Source of the DNA: Leptospira fletcheri
Lineage (GTDB): Bacteria; Spirochaetota; Leptospiria; Leptospirales; Leptospiraceae
Reading direction: 5' to 3'
Length of the DNA stretch: 64,000 nucleotides
Assembly: GCF_004769195.1 (NCBI RefSeq)
Contig: NZ_RQET01000004.1
Span: 868,001-932,000 of the forward strand
The position numbers were made by a program, and so were the translations under genes. How positions within the stretch are numbered: position 1 is the first letter of the stretch; each line of letters opens with the position of its first letter. Below the pieces are notes generated by a model. That model saw only the letters and a list, made by a program, of their open reading frames with translations, did no database searches and was not told the origin of the DNA. Shown one piece after another: positions 50,243 to 60,153 of this stretch.

Positions 50243-50983
50243 TCAACCGGCGTTCGCCACTAAAGGAGCGGAATCCACGAAATTTTCCGAAGGTAATTCG
50301 GATTTCTTGAATAGTTTCGTAAGTTCCGTCCATTCCGTACGATCGAAATAATCCAAACCGCCTTCCGGGCAGCCCAACAATTCTTCGATCGTCTTATGAT
50401 AAGAAAGCATCAACTCGTAGATTTCATCCTCGCTTTCCTTGCTCTTTCCTAGTAGGAAAAAGGCTACTTTTTCGCCCAGCGCATCGGAAAGATCGAAGAT
50501 AATCGACGTTAGGTGGTCCGCTCTGAGTATACTCTTAAGGGATCCGTCCTTTTGGCCTTCTACGGTTAAAGACACGAAGAGAGGAAAGCTGAGATCCACG
50601 GACTTTCTATGGATCTTGTCCCGAAGCTGCAGGTTGCCTGCGGAGAATAAGGACTCTAACAGGAAGCGAATCTCTTCCGCTTTTCCCTTTTTCCAGTTAT
50701 GGGTTACGATCAAAGCTCTTCTAATCTTATCCAAACCGGTACCTTCGTCTCCCAAATTGCCTATTTCGGCCTGCATTGCTGCATGTGCTTCTTGGGCGAA
50801 TTTCACCGCGATCTCTTCCAACAACTCCTCTTTGGATTGGAAGTGATGGTAGAAAGTTCCTTTGGCGATGTCCAATGCGGAGAGGATGTCCTGTATCGAA
50901 GTCGTTTCGTACCCTTTTGCGAAAAAGAGCTTTCGGGATTCATTCAGAATTCTCTCTCTTGTGGAAACTTTTGGTGCGATCAT
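50243..50983 (-). CDS. TetR-family transcriptional regulator
   Basis: A 246-residue regulator. The N-terminal helix-turn-helix RERILNESRKLFFAKGYETTSIQDILSA region (about 8-50, with GTFYHHFQSKEELL following) is typical TetR. The ligand domain has no clear family. GGAGGGG precedes the ATG. A 19-4-19 perfect palindrome starts 12 bases upstream of the ATG and is the likely operator for autorepression. Confidence 0.9.
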   Translation of the reverse strand: MIAPKVSTRERILNESRKLFFAKGYETTSIQDILSALDIAKGTFYHHFQSKEELLEEIAVKFAQEAHAAMQAEIGNLGDEGTGLDKIRRALIVTHNWKKGKAEEIRFLLESLFSAGNLQLRDKIHRKSVDLSFPLFVSLTVEGQKDGSLKSILRADHLTSIIFDLSDALGEKVAFFLLGKSKESEDEIYELMLSYHKTIEELLGCPEGGLDYFDRTEWTELTKLFKKSELPSENFVDSAPLVANAG

Positions 50984-50994
50984 GCGGCCCCTCC

Positions 50995-51036
50995 ATTCAA
51001 ACCGACCGTCGGTATAGACCGACGGTCGGTTTGAAT
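50995..51036. promoter_or_regulatory. Very long palindrome, probable TetR operator
   Basis: The left arm at 50995-51013 (core ACCGACCGTCGGT) and the right arm at 51018-51036 are perfect 19-base inverted copies separated by ATAG. Each arm itself contains the partly self-complementary ACCGACGGTCGGT-like core, so the site may hold two dimers. No T-run follows on either strand, so it is not a typical terminator. Confidence 0.75.
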
Positions 51037-51149
51037 ATGCCTCTAAGGCAAATTTTGGTCAAACTTTTTTCGAAACTTGAGGGAAAAAACGGACAATGGA
51101 AACAAAGATTATGTTTATTGTTTCCTGCCTTTCTGGCGGCAAACGCGTT

Positions 51150-52784
51150 CTATTTTTGGATGCCCAGGAAAAACGAGTTCTGAAACAGAATATCAATATA
51201 TTCTAATATTCTGTCGTATCCTTTCGCACCCGGTCTGCGGGTTCCGACGGAAAAAGAAGGGAAGGAATCCGCATTTCCGTACGGGATCTCCGCTTCTTTC
51301 CATAAATATTCCGAAAGCGTTTTGTGGACCGGAGAAATCGGAAATGTTGCCGAAGGAATCCTTAGATACAACGCTTCGAAGAGACTTTGTCCGAAATATC
51401 CGTAGAAGTTTTCGGATTTTTTCAGAGTTTCCAGATATTCCATGCTGGAGAGACGGCGCGAATAACCGATTTTTGTCGAGTGTCTGTCTTTCGGAGGAGT
51501 TCCTCCCACGCGGAATACGGAACTCGAACGCTGCGCCAACGAATCGTCCAGTTTGTCGCAGGTATCGCCATCCAAAGCGCCCGCATAGCAAAAGATCTCC
51601 CAGCACTTCTCGCTTTCTTTTTCCTGTCCGATTCCGTCTTGGGTAAGGTAGGGAGAAATAAGAATGTTTTCCCAATCGAAAGAACTGCCGCTCAGAGGAT
51701 GGGGAAGTAGATCCCAATGCGGATATTGCATTCTTTCCGGTCCGAAATGGTCCAAGAGGAGCACTTTAGTTTTTTTGTATGAACGGATCATCTTCAGGTC
51801 CCGATAGTCCACGATCAATCCGGCGAATTCTCCATCCTCCGGGGGTTCCTGCAAAAGACTCGTTTCCCAATCGCGTTGCGGCAGTAAGGAGTAGAGAAGA
51901 TGGGATCTTGCCTCATGTCCGCTGCCGAACTTTTTTGCGCCCGCTATGAGAAGCCCGATCCTTCCCTTCGATTTCAGGACGGGGCTAGGTAGAGGAAATC
52001 GAATTTGAGGTACATCCCGGTTGATCTGAAAGATTTCCGGAAACTCCGCCTGCCAGGATAGAAGTTCTTCCGCTCCGAAACGAAAGACGGCATCCGCGGA
52101 AGTTCCGATTCGTTTTGCCGGCCCGTTTAAGAGTTTCTCTAGGGCCGTATAATCCTCTTTCGTGTCGATCGTCATTCTCAGCTGCGAAACGATTTCCGAG
52201 GATCCGGGAGGAAGAATCGCGGTGATAGGACGGATCCTGAATTTTTCCGGAGTTTCTTTGATGTGTAGACTAACGTGTTCCCTATGCCGTTCCTTGATGC
52301 CTTCCGGCGGTTCCCAAAGCAGCGCCTGCGTACGGAAGATTTCTCCTCCGGTACCGAGGGGAAGACCGCTGAAATAGGAAAGATCCGCGCCGCCTTCCAG
52401 AAAGGAAAAAACCAAAAGAGAAAGGTGTTTGACGTCGTAAAACGGATTGTCCCCCGTTAAACGAAGAATTGCATCCGCTCCGAAGGTTTTAGCCGCGGAG
52501 ATATATCTGGCCCTTACGTCCTCCAAGGATCCGCTAAAAAAGCGCCTGCCTCTTGCGGAAAGAAAATCCTCTAACGCGGAATCTCCTTCCGGAATCAGGT
52601 ACACGATCCTAGATTCCGGCAAGACTTGAACGAGTCTATGATGCACATGATCCAGTAAGACCGTTCCGGAGCCTGCGGGTAGTTCCGTCAGTACCTTGTT
52701 CGGAAAGCGCGACGAACCGGTCCTCGCCTGTACGAAAGCGTACAGGGAACGGATCGGACTACGCGTTAAAGGTGTACCATTCAT
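51150..52784 (-). CDS. SpsF-like cytidylyltransferase fused to PseG-like domain
   Basis: A 544-residue two-domain protein. The N-terminal half (about 10-240) is an SpsF-type GT-A nucleotidyltransferase: VQARTGSSRFPNKVL is the CTP loop and RLTGDNPFYDV the metal site. The C-terminal half (about 275-540) starts LIAGAKKFGSGHEARS, the glycine-histidine motif of PseG/SpsG-type UDP-sugar hydrolases and glycosyltransferases. Together they could activate a nonulosonic acid or related sugar for the surface. It overlaps the upstream SPASM gene by 26 bases. Confidence 0.75.
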   Translation of the reverse strand: MNGTPLTRSPIRSLYAFVQARTGSSRFPNKVLTELPAGSGTVLLDHVHHRLVQVLPESRIVYLIPEGDSALEDFLSARGRRFFSGSLEDVRARYISAAKTFGADAILRLTGDNPFYDVKHLSLLVFSFLEGGADLSYFSGLPLGTGGEIFRTQALLWEPPEGIKERHREHVSLHIKETPEKFRIRPITAILPPGSSEIVSQLRMTIDTKEDYTALEKLLNGPAKRIGTSADAVFRFGAEELLSWQAEFPEIFQINRDVPQIRFPLPSPVLKSKGRIGLLIAGAKKFGSGHEARSHLLYSLLPQRDWETSLLQEPPEDGEFAGLIVDYRDLKMIRSYKKTKVLLLDHFGPERMQYPHWDLLPHPLSGSSFDWENILISPYLTQDGIGQEKESEKCWEIFCYAGALDGDTCDKLDDSLAQRSSSVFRVGGTPPKDRHSTKIGYSRRLSSMEYLETLKKSENFYGYFGQSLFEALYLRIPSATFPISPVHKTLSEYLWKEAEIPYGNADSFPSFSVGTRRPGAKGYDRILEYIDILFQNSFFLGIQK

Positions 52785-54321
52785 CGCAGGAAAGGCAGGG
52801 CGCCGGGATATTTTCGTGCTTTCCGTTTACCGAGGAGGAAAAGAATGCGTGTCCTTTTTCCCAGATCTCGTTTAAAGATTGTTGTTTCAGATTTCCGATC
52901 GATTTGCTCGGATTTCCCGGGAGCTGCTTGCAGATCGAAACGGATCCGTCCGCATTGACATATAGGTCCCGGGCGAGGTGCCAGCAAAATTCCTTTTCCA
53001 AAGGAGTTAGGTCTGCGGCTCGTCTTTCCGGTAACTTTCCCGCATACGAATTGTATTTTTGCAGAATGATTCCGTAGCCCGCTTTTTCGGTCGTATCGTA
53101 CCAGGAATCCACTTCGGAATCGATTTCCTTCAATTTGAGGAATTGGAGATAGATACGGTGCTTGGGCAGAATCTCGGACACGGATTCCAGATTTTTTACG
53201 ACCGTGTCGAAGCCGTCGTACCCGTACAGACTTTGGAAGGTCTTTTTGTTCCAAGTGCTTAGGTTCACGATGAGACTGATTTTTTCCAGATCTTCTTCGG
53301 ATCTTCCTTTGAAACTCTCTATCAGGTTTTTGGGATCGTCGGCCAGATCGCTTTCGATAAAGAGCTCCTTTAACGAAGGAGAGCGTAACGTGCGATCCAA
53401 CAATGCAGGTAGGGAAGGATGTAGAATCGGTTCTCCCAGACCTCCGAAGCAAACGCTATATTCCGTTCCGAATTCGTTTTCGTGCTGGGAAAGTACGGAA
53501 TCCAGTAGGGATTCCTCCCAATCCGCCTCCGATTTCGATTCGCTTAATTTCGACCTAGGATAGATCGTCGATTCCCGAGTTCTCGTTCCGACGATCTCCA
53601 ATTCCAGATAACTCGGTCCGCTCCGAAACACTTCCGGATGGGAAAGCAGAAACGGTAGAATTTCGTCGTAACTCCATCCGCTTTTTTGTTTTAGGAAAGC
53701 CCGAACCAAAAATAGGGAACGTAGATCCGACGCGGAAAAGTCCATTCTCCATTGGCGAAGATCCGGGGATTGGTAGAAAATTTCCGTATCGTAATGGTTG
53801 ATGTTTTTTGCGAGAAAGTCCTGGGCACTTCCCGTAAAATCCTTAGGCAGACTTTGCACGAATTCCCGGGATAAAATCCGCGGAACGATTCCGACCGGAA
53901 GATTTTCCGAATAGGAATATTGTGCCAGATACGTATCGTGCCTTTCGGCGATTTGGCGGCTCAGGTTCGGATCCAGTAAAGGGGAAAGTCCGTCGATCAC
54001 GACGAAACTCGCTTCGTCCCAGTCCCGGTCTCCAGTACGGGAAGCAGGCAGCTTTTCCGATATGGAAAGAAAAAAAGCGGCCTCGGTATCGGAAGGAAGG
54101 ACCGTAAAATCGGAAAAACCGAATTCTCTTACCAAGGATTTTCCGTCCAAAGAATCGTTCCAAATCGTATTGGAATAAATCGGAAGATTTGGGAATACTT
54201 GAGTCAGATTGCGGAGGGTTGCCCGAACCAGAGGCTCGATTTCCGCCAAGGGGCGTTTTTTTAGGAATTCGGTTTTTACGAGAGGAATATAAAACGCGAT
54301 CGCTTGAGGAGGAAATTTCAT
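52759..54321 (-). CDS. Spirochaete-type SPASM protein lacking the radical-SAM cysteines
   Basis: A 520-residue protein. The C-terminus carries a SPASM-like cysteine set (FCWHLARDLYVNADGSVSIC, then PCLSCDEW at about 507-514). The middle resembles a radical-SAM barrel (YLELEIVG; FGGLGEPILHPSLPALL), but no CxxxCxxC motif exists: the expected site reads GTRTRESTIYPRS. The first 220 residues have GT-A nucleotidyltransferase features (VVIDGLSPLLDPNL, ENLPVGIVPRIL) like the SpsF protein next door. Function unknown; a link to surface sugars is likely from its overlap with that gene. Confidence 0.7.
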   Translation of the reverse strand: MKFPPQAIAFYIPLVKTEFLKKRPLAEIEPLVRATLRNLTQVFPNLPIYSNTIWNDSLDGKSLVREFGFSDFTVLPSDTEAAFFLSISEKLPASRTGDRDWDEASFVVIDGLSPLLDPNLSRQIAERHDTYLAQYSYSENLPVGIVPRILSREFVQSLPKDFTGSAQDFLAKNINHYDTEIFYQSPDLRQWRMDFSASDLRSLFLVRAFLKQKSGWSYDEILPFLLSHPEVFRSGPSYLELEIVGTRTRESTIYPRSKLSESKSEADWEESLLDSVLSQHENEFGTEYSVCFGGLGEPILHPSLPALLDRTLRSPSLKELFIESDLADDPKNLIESFKGRSEEDLEKISLIVNLSTWNKKTFQSLYGYDGFDTVVKNLESVSEILPKHRIYLQFLKLKEIDSEVDSWYDTTEKAGYGIILQKYNSYAGKLPERRAADLTPLEKEFCWHLARDLYVNADGSVSICKQLPGNPSKSIGNLKQQSLNEIWEKGHAFFSSSVNGKHENIPAPCLSCDEWYTFNA

Positions 54322-54357
54322 CTTCTTTTTCTAGGATTGTACTTCGGACAAAAAAGA

Positions 54358-55454
54358 TCAATCCAAGTGGATGGATTCCTTGTGGTCCGGAATTTTGTTT
54401 TCCTTTTTATAAGAATCGTCGAAAATCTGAATCGTCACAGTGCTTCTTTGCTCCCGGACCCATTTTTGGAAATTTTCTTCCTCTTTTTCCCGGGCCAGGA
54501 TGTTCATGATCCCGCCTTTGACGGTTTCATAGGGAGTCGCTCTCTTTCCTTCCACTTTGATAATGCAGTACCTTTTGTACTCGTCCCGAAACACTTCGGA
54601 GACCGCACCTGCCTGTAAAGTGGACGTGGCGATCGCGGAGGACTTGCTGATTTTGAACAGTTCGAAGGAGGAGATCCAATCCACGAGCCCTTTTCTTGCC
54701 CTGAGCTTATTGTCGCCGTTTCGAGGGGATCCTGCGATTAAAGTGAAGGAATTGGGGTCCGCTTGCAGTGTTTTCCTGAGTTCCGTCGCCTCCTTATGGA
54801 TCCTGGCTTCTTCCGCAATACTGTCATTGTTCGGCGCGATGGCGATGAGTCTGTATTGGATTTCGAATCCAACCTTGTCCTTATTTAGGGCGTACCAATT
54901 TCGCACGTCCTTTTCTGCGGGAGGCGGCATGGGAACTTTGTATTGGAGAAGCTGCCCTCTTTTGATTTGGTACGGGAGTTCCGTAATCCAAAGATCGTAA
55001 GGCATTCCCGAAGACGCTTCTATGGCGCGCTCGAATTGTTTTCTGGAGGTGAGCCCCATCAATTCCATGCGTTTTTCGATTTCTCCTTCCAGCCTTTTTT
55101 CGTTTACCTGGATGGATTCTTCGTCCGCGATCGTGTCCACGATGGCCCGGTCGATCAGAAAGTCTATGACCCGGGTTCTCTGGGATTTGCGCATGTCTTC
55201 GTTTTTCAAAAACCGGGAGAGTTTCTGGTACTTGTCCAAAGCGTCGTCGTAATCCAGCTCCGAGATGGAATGACTTCCTACCGTTGCGATGATCCGATTG
55301 ATAGATTCTGCGGAATGTGCCGGATCCGTAATGACGGCCAAAAATAAAAAGGCAAATGCGAGAAAAGGGCGCAAACCTTCCGACCGGAGAATGGTTACAA
55401 ACAATTTACGGAAAATAGGCACAGGGAAAACTTGCCCGTTCGAGGGGCCAAGGT

Positions 55455-55458
<4 letters not shown>
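54358..55458 (-). CDS. SurA-like periplasmic peptidyl-prolyl isomerase
   Basis: A 366-residue protein: a signal peptide ([20 protein letters not shown]), a SurA N-terminal chaperone domain ([20 protein letters not shown] onward) and a PpiC-like rotamase domain (about 190-330). It probably chaperones outer-membrane proteins. The start is TTG 55458, overlapping the lysC stop in TTGA; GTG 55422 (MPIFRKLF) is an alternative that gives a more compact signal peptide. Confidence 0.8.
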
Positions 55459-56678
<1,220 letters not shown>

Positions 56679-56820
56679 AGCCTCGGAGCCATGTTTCCGT
56701 GCCTCATAGCCCGATCAAGAGAAATCGATCTAGACCCGCCGAAAGAATCCTTGTTTTCCTGCGTTTCCGACCGATCTTAATGGAAAAAACGACTCTCTCC
56801 AGGGAGAAAGGAAGGCCGCT

Positions 56821-58656
56821 ATTTTTTCGACTATCGATTGGATCCTGATCGGAACATATATCGCATTCGCATTCGGAGCGGGGGTCCTTCTTTCCTCCAA
56901 GGCAGGGGAAAGTCTCAGTTCCTATTTCGTGGCAGATAGAAAACTTCCCTGGTGGTGGCTCGGTACTTCCATGGTAGCGACCACATTTGCAGCGGATACT
57001 CCCTTGGTCATCACAGGAGTCGTTGCGAATGATGGAGTCAGCGGAAATTGGCTCTGGTGGAGTTGGGCCTTAGGGTACATGGCAATGACCGTGTTTTTCG
57101 CCTCGATTTGGAGAAGAGTGGAGGTGCTGACGGATATCGAAATCGTGGAAATCCGTTATTCCGGAACCGGAGCCGCGATTTTACGCGCGAGCAAGGCCTT
57201 CTTCTTGAGCATATTGATCAATTCCATCATTCTGGGATGGGTCTTTAAGGCAATGTCCAAAATCACAAGACCCTTTTTGGACTGGAAGATTCTCTTGGGG
57301 ACGGATTCGTTTTCGGCGTTAGAATCAATCTGGCCCGGCTTTCTCGTCTTCGACGATCTAAACAATACGCTTACGGTTTTGGTTCTGTTTTCCGTGGTCG
57401 TCTTTTACAGCAGTATGGGAGGAATCCAAGGAGTGATTCTGACCGATCTATTCCAATTCGCTTTGGGGATCGGAGGCGCCGTAGTCTTTGCCGTTTATGC
57501 CGTCGGATATGTGGGCGGTTTGGACGGTCTATATTCCAAGCTCGAAGCGATTTATCCGGGTAAGGCCGAGGGCATTCTTTCCGTCTGGCCTTCTTTCGGA
57601 GAAGGGCAAGGGCAATTACCGCTTACGATTTTTCTAATATTTATCGGAGTGCAATGGTGGATCCAGTATTATTCCGACGGCTCGGGATACTTGGCGCAGC
57701 GTCTGCATACCGCAAAGACTCCGGCGGATGCGGAGTTGGGATCTCTTTGGTTTAACATTGCGAATTTTATTCTCCGTACTTGGCCTTGGGTATTGACCGC
57801 GCTCGTATGCTTGGTCGTGTTTCCTTTGGACAAAGCGGACTTACTTGTGTCGGAAGGAAAATCCGTCCAGCTGGATCGGGAAATGGCCTATCCGGTATTG
57901 ATGAAGGTCATCCTTCCCTCCGGAATTCTAGGATTGGTTTTCGTGAGTCTGATGGCTGCCTTCATGTCCACTGCGGACACTCATATCAATTGGGGCGCCA
58001 GTTATCTGGTCAACGATCTGTATCTTCGATTTTTTAAGCCTTCCGCAAATAACAAACAGATGGTGTTGGCCAGCAGGATTGCGGTGCTTTTGATGGCGGG
58101 AATCTCGGTATTGGTGGCGACCCAAATGGGCTCCATACAATCCGCTTGGAAATTTTTTCTAGCCATGGCTTCCGGGCTAGGGCTTCCTCAGATTCTTCGT
58201 TGGATTTGGTGGAGAACGAACGCATGGACGGAGTTGGCCGGGATGAGTACGGCTTTGGTTCTTTCTCTTCTTTTGTATCCTGCGTTTCCGGAGGTACGCT
58301 CGGAGTATTTGTTATTCTGGACCGCATTAGGAAGCGTCTTTTCCTCTATCCTAGTCACGTACCTGACGCCTCCCTCTCCCGATTCCACCTTACAATCTTT
58401 TGTAAAAAGAACGAAGCCCTTCGGATTCTGGGGAAAGTGGGGAGGAGTCGATGCGAGAAGAGAGTTCTATTTCCGCTGCGGAGTTTGGGCGCTTGCGAGC
58501 GTTTCCCTGTATTCCGGCTTGTTCGGGACCGGCGCCTTTCTCATGGAAGACGTAGTATCTTCCGTCATCTATCTTTCCGTATCTGTTTTTACGGGATGGC
58601 TCGCGTTTCGGTTCTGGAAAGGTCGGTTGGAAAATGGATTGGCTGGAAAAGAATAA
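56821..58656 (+). CDS. Sodium:solute symporter, probable ATT start
   Basis: A symporter of the SSS family with about 13-14 membrane helices; the conserved [20 protein letters not shown] lies early. If begun at the first conventional in-frame start, GTG 56929, the protein (575 residues) would lack most of helix 1. The frame is open and family-like upstream ([20 protein letters not shown]), and an ATT at 56821 follows GGAAGG at the right distance, so I extend the gene to there (611 residues). The ATG at 56780 is out of frame. The solute is unknown. Confidence 0.75.
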   Translation: MFSTIDWILIGTYIAFAFGAGVLLSSKAGESLSSYFVADRKLPWWWLGTSMVATTFAADTPLVITGVVANDGVSGNWLWWSWALGYMAMTVFFASIWRRVEVLTDIEIVEIRYSGTGAAILRASKAFFLSILINSIILGWVFKAMSKITRPFLDWKILLGTDSFSALESIWPGFLVFDDLNNTLTVLVLFSVVVFYSSMGGIQGVILTDLFQFALGIGGAVVFAVYAVGYVGGLDGLYSKLEAIYPGKAEGILSVWPSFGEGQGQLPLTIFLIFIGVQWWIQYYSDGSGYLAQRLHTAKTPADAELGSLWFNIANFILRTWPWVLTALVCLVVFPLDKADLLVSEGKSVQLDREMAYPVLMKVILPSGILGLVFVSLMAAFMSTADTHINWGASYLVNDLYLRFFKPSANNKQMVLASRIAVLLMAGISVLVATQMGSIQSAWKFFLAMASGLGLPQILRWIWWRTNAWTELAGMSTALVLSLLLYPAFPEVRSEYLLFWTALGSVFSSILVTYLTPPSPDSTLQSFVKRTKPFGFWGKWGGVDARREFYFRCGVWALASVSLYSGLFGTGAFLMEDVVSSVIYLSVSVFTGWLAFRFWKGRLENGLAGKE

Positions 58657-58681
58657 AAATGAGCTGACGATTTATGCAAAG

Positions 58682-58698
58682 TATATACAATGTATATA
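58682..58698. promoter_or_regulatory. Palindromic operator of the mazEF pair
   Basis: TATATACA-A-TGTATATA is a perfect 8-1-8 palindrome ending 13 bases before the antitoxin ATG. It fits the autoregulatory sites of MazE/AbrB-type antitoxins and overlaps AT-rich promoter sequence. Confidence 0.65.
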
Positions 58699-58711
58699 TA
58701 AGCGAGGCGGT

Positions 58712-58948
58712 ATGAAATCAGTCATACAAAAATGGGGTAACAGCCTAGGTATAAGAATTCCTAAGTCGATTGCCGATGAGTTGCGATTGAATAATGGCAG
58801 CCATGTTGATCTGAAATACGAAGGGGATAAAATAGTAATTTACCCGATAGGAAAAGCAAACTTAGCGGAGAAATTATCAAAAATAACCAAAGAAAATCGT
58901 CATTCGGAAGTAGACACCGGCAGAGTGTCGGGAAATGAAATTTGGTAA
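58712..58948 (+). CDS. mazE: MazE/ChpI antitoxin
   Basis: From ATG 58712 the protein has 78 residues. SVIQKWGNSLGIRIPKSIAD is the SpoVT/AbrB swapped-hairpin DNA-binding domain of MazE-type antitoxins; the acidic tail (ENRHSEVDTGRVSGNEIW) should wrap the toxin. It is read with the toxin gene, overlapping it by 7 bases. Leptospira has a described ChpI/ChpK pair of this type. Codon and base usage is more AT-rich than its neighbours, suggesting acquisition. Confidence 0.88.
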   Translation: MKSVIQKWGNSLGIRIPKSIADELRLNNGSHVDLKYEGDKIVIYPIGKANLAEKLSKITKENRHSEVDTGRVSGNEIW

Positions 58949-59283
58949 AGAAGGCCAAATACACTCCGGCAAGAGGGGATATAGTCTGGTTGAATTTTAC
59001 ACCTCAGACCGGCCATGAACAAAGAGGAAGGCGACCCGTTTTAGTATTATCACCAAAAGAATATAATTCCAAGACCGGCCTAGCAATATTCTGTCCGATC
59101 ACGAGTAGAACGAAAGGTTATCCGTTTGAAGTTAGGGTGAAATCCAAAAAGATAGATGGCGTAATACTGTCGGATCAAATTAAGAATTTAGATTGGGCCG
59201 CTCGGGAGACGGAATTTATAGAGGCTCTTGATTTTGTTTCCTTGAATGAGGTTTTAGACAACGTTAAACTTTTAGTCTTTTAA
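58942..59283 (+). CDS. mazF: MazF/ChpK mRNA-interferase toxin
   Basis: A 113-residue PemK/MazF-type endoribonuclease. GDIVWLNFTPQTGHEQRGRR (12-31) holds the catalytic-loop residues and conserved arginine, SKTGLAIFCPITSRTKGYPF the RNA-cleavage region. The start is TTG 58942, overlapping the antitoxin stop. Free toxin would cut mRNA at short motifs and stop growth. Confidence 0.9.
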   Translation: MVKKAKYTPARGDIVWLNFTPQTGHEQRGRRPVLVLSPKEYNSKTGLAIFCPITSRTKGYPFEVRVKSKKIDGVILSDQIKNLDWAARETEFIEALDFVSLNEVLDNVKLLVF

Positions 59284-59310
59284 TTTCGTCTTAACCGATC
59301 GTTATCGGAT

Positions 59311-60111
59311 TTAAAAATACGCATTCAATTCGATTAATAAAGCGTGAGGATTGAATGTTCCGTCTTTCGGATTCGGAATTTGGTATCCGACGGAAATAAA
59401 ATACGATCTATCAAACTCGTAAGAAAAACCGCAAACCGATACGCCGACGGAATTTACCCCGGCGATCATATCGCAAACGAGCCTGAATTTTTCGGGCACC
59501 ACGTCGATTTCTATTCCGTACATCATTCCCACGAGACTGATACTGGACTCGGATCCTGGTAAAAGTCGATGTTTGTAATATCCGAAAAAAGCCGGATTCC
59601 CCGAATAAGTGCCGACATAGAGAGTCGTGCGAAGGCTTTCTATTTTAGTCGAGGTCATAAAGAAATTATAGGTGGCAAAGCTGGAACTTGCGGGCGTGGC
59701 CCCGGAAGCGATCCCCGTCTTCGTTCCGACGCTTATATGGAAAGTTTCGGTAGGCTCGAACTTCTTCTGGTAAACGAATTGAAAATTAGGAGCTGCGGTC
59801 GGATAAGGTCCCAACGAAGAGGAGATGTTTTGTGCCGGAGTATTCGTGTAAGGCGCGGTTAAGAAATAATTAAACGCGCTGAATCCGATCTCCTGATTAT
59901 TTCCTAATCCGTGCACGTAGGTGGTATCGAATTGGGTTTGAACGGGATAAAAAATGATCTGCTCCTGTATGAAGTTTCTTCCCTTTTCGGTGATTTTCAT
60001 CGCAGGAACGTTGAAAAGATCCTGCTGAGCCGATAAAAAACCCGAAGGAAAAGTAATCGCGCAGACAACAAGAAATATAATAAAAATAGGATATATTTTT
60101 TTTCCGTTCAA
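59311..60111 (-). CDS. Probable outer-membrane beta-barrel protein
   Basis: A 266-residue protein with a signal peptide (IFLVVCAITFPSGFLSAQQ) and alternating aromatic/polar strands ending in NAYF, an outer-membrane C-terminal Phe signature. The start is TTG 60111 after AAGGACGAG. No family recognised. It begins 42 bases after the larger porin-like gene and may be co-expressed with it. Confidence 0.7.
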   Translation of the reverse strand: MNGKKIYPIFIIFLVVCAITFPSGFLSAQQDLFNVPAMKITEKGRNFIQEQIIFYPVQTQFDTTYVHGLGNNQEIGFSAFNYFLTAPYTNTPAQNISSSLGPYPTAAPNFQFVYQKKFEPTETFHISVGTKTGIASGATPASSSFATYNFFMTSTKIESLRTTLYVGTYSGNPAFFGYYKHRLLPGSESSISLVGMMYGIEIDVVPEKFRLVCDMIAGVNSVGVSVCGFSYEFDRSYFISVGYQIPNPKDGTFNPHALLIELNAYF

Positions 60112-60153
60112 CCGATCTCGTCCTTTATATATTGCGAAAATTACGATATGGCA

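Noticed and set aside
51037..51183. A 48-codon plus-strand frame right after the TetR palindrome
   Set aside because: No ribosome site, abuts the palindrome and overlaps the end of the SpsF-like gene; looks accidental.
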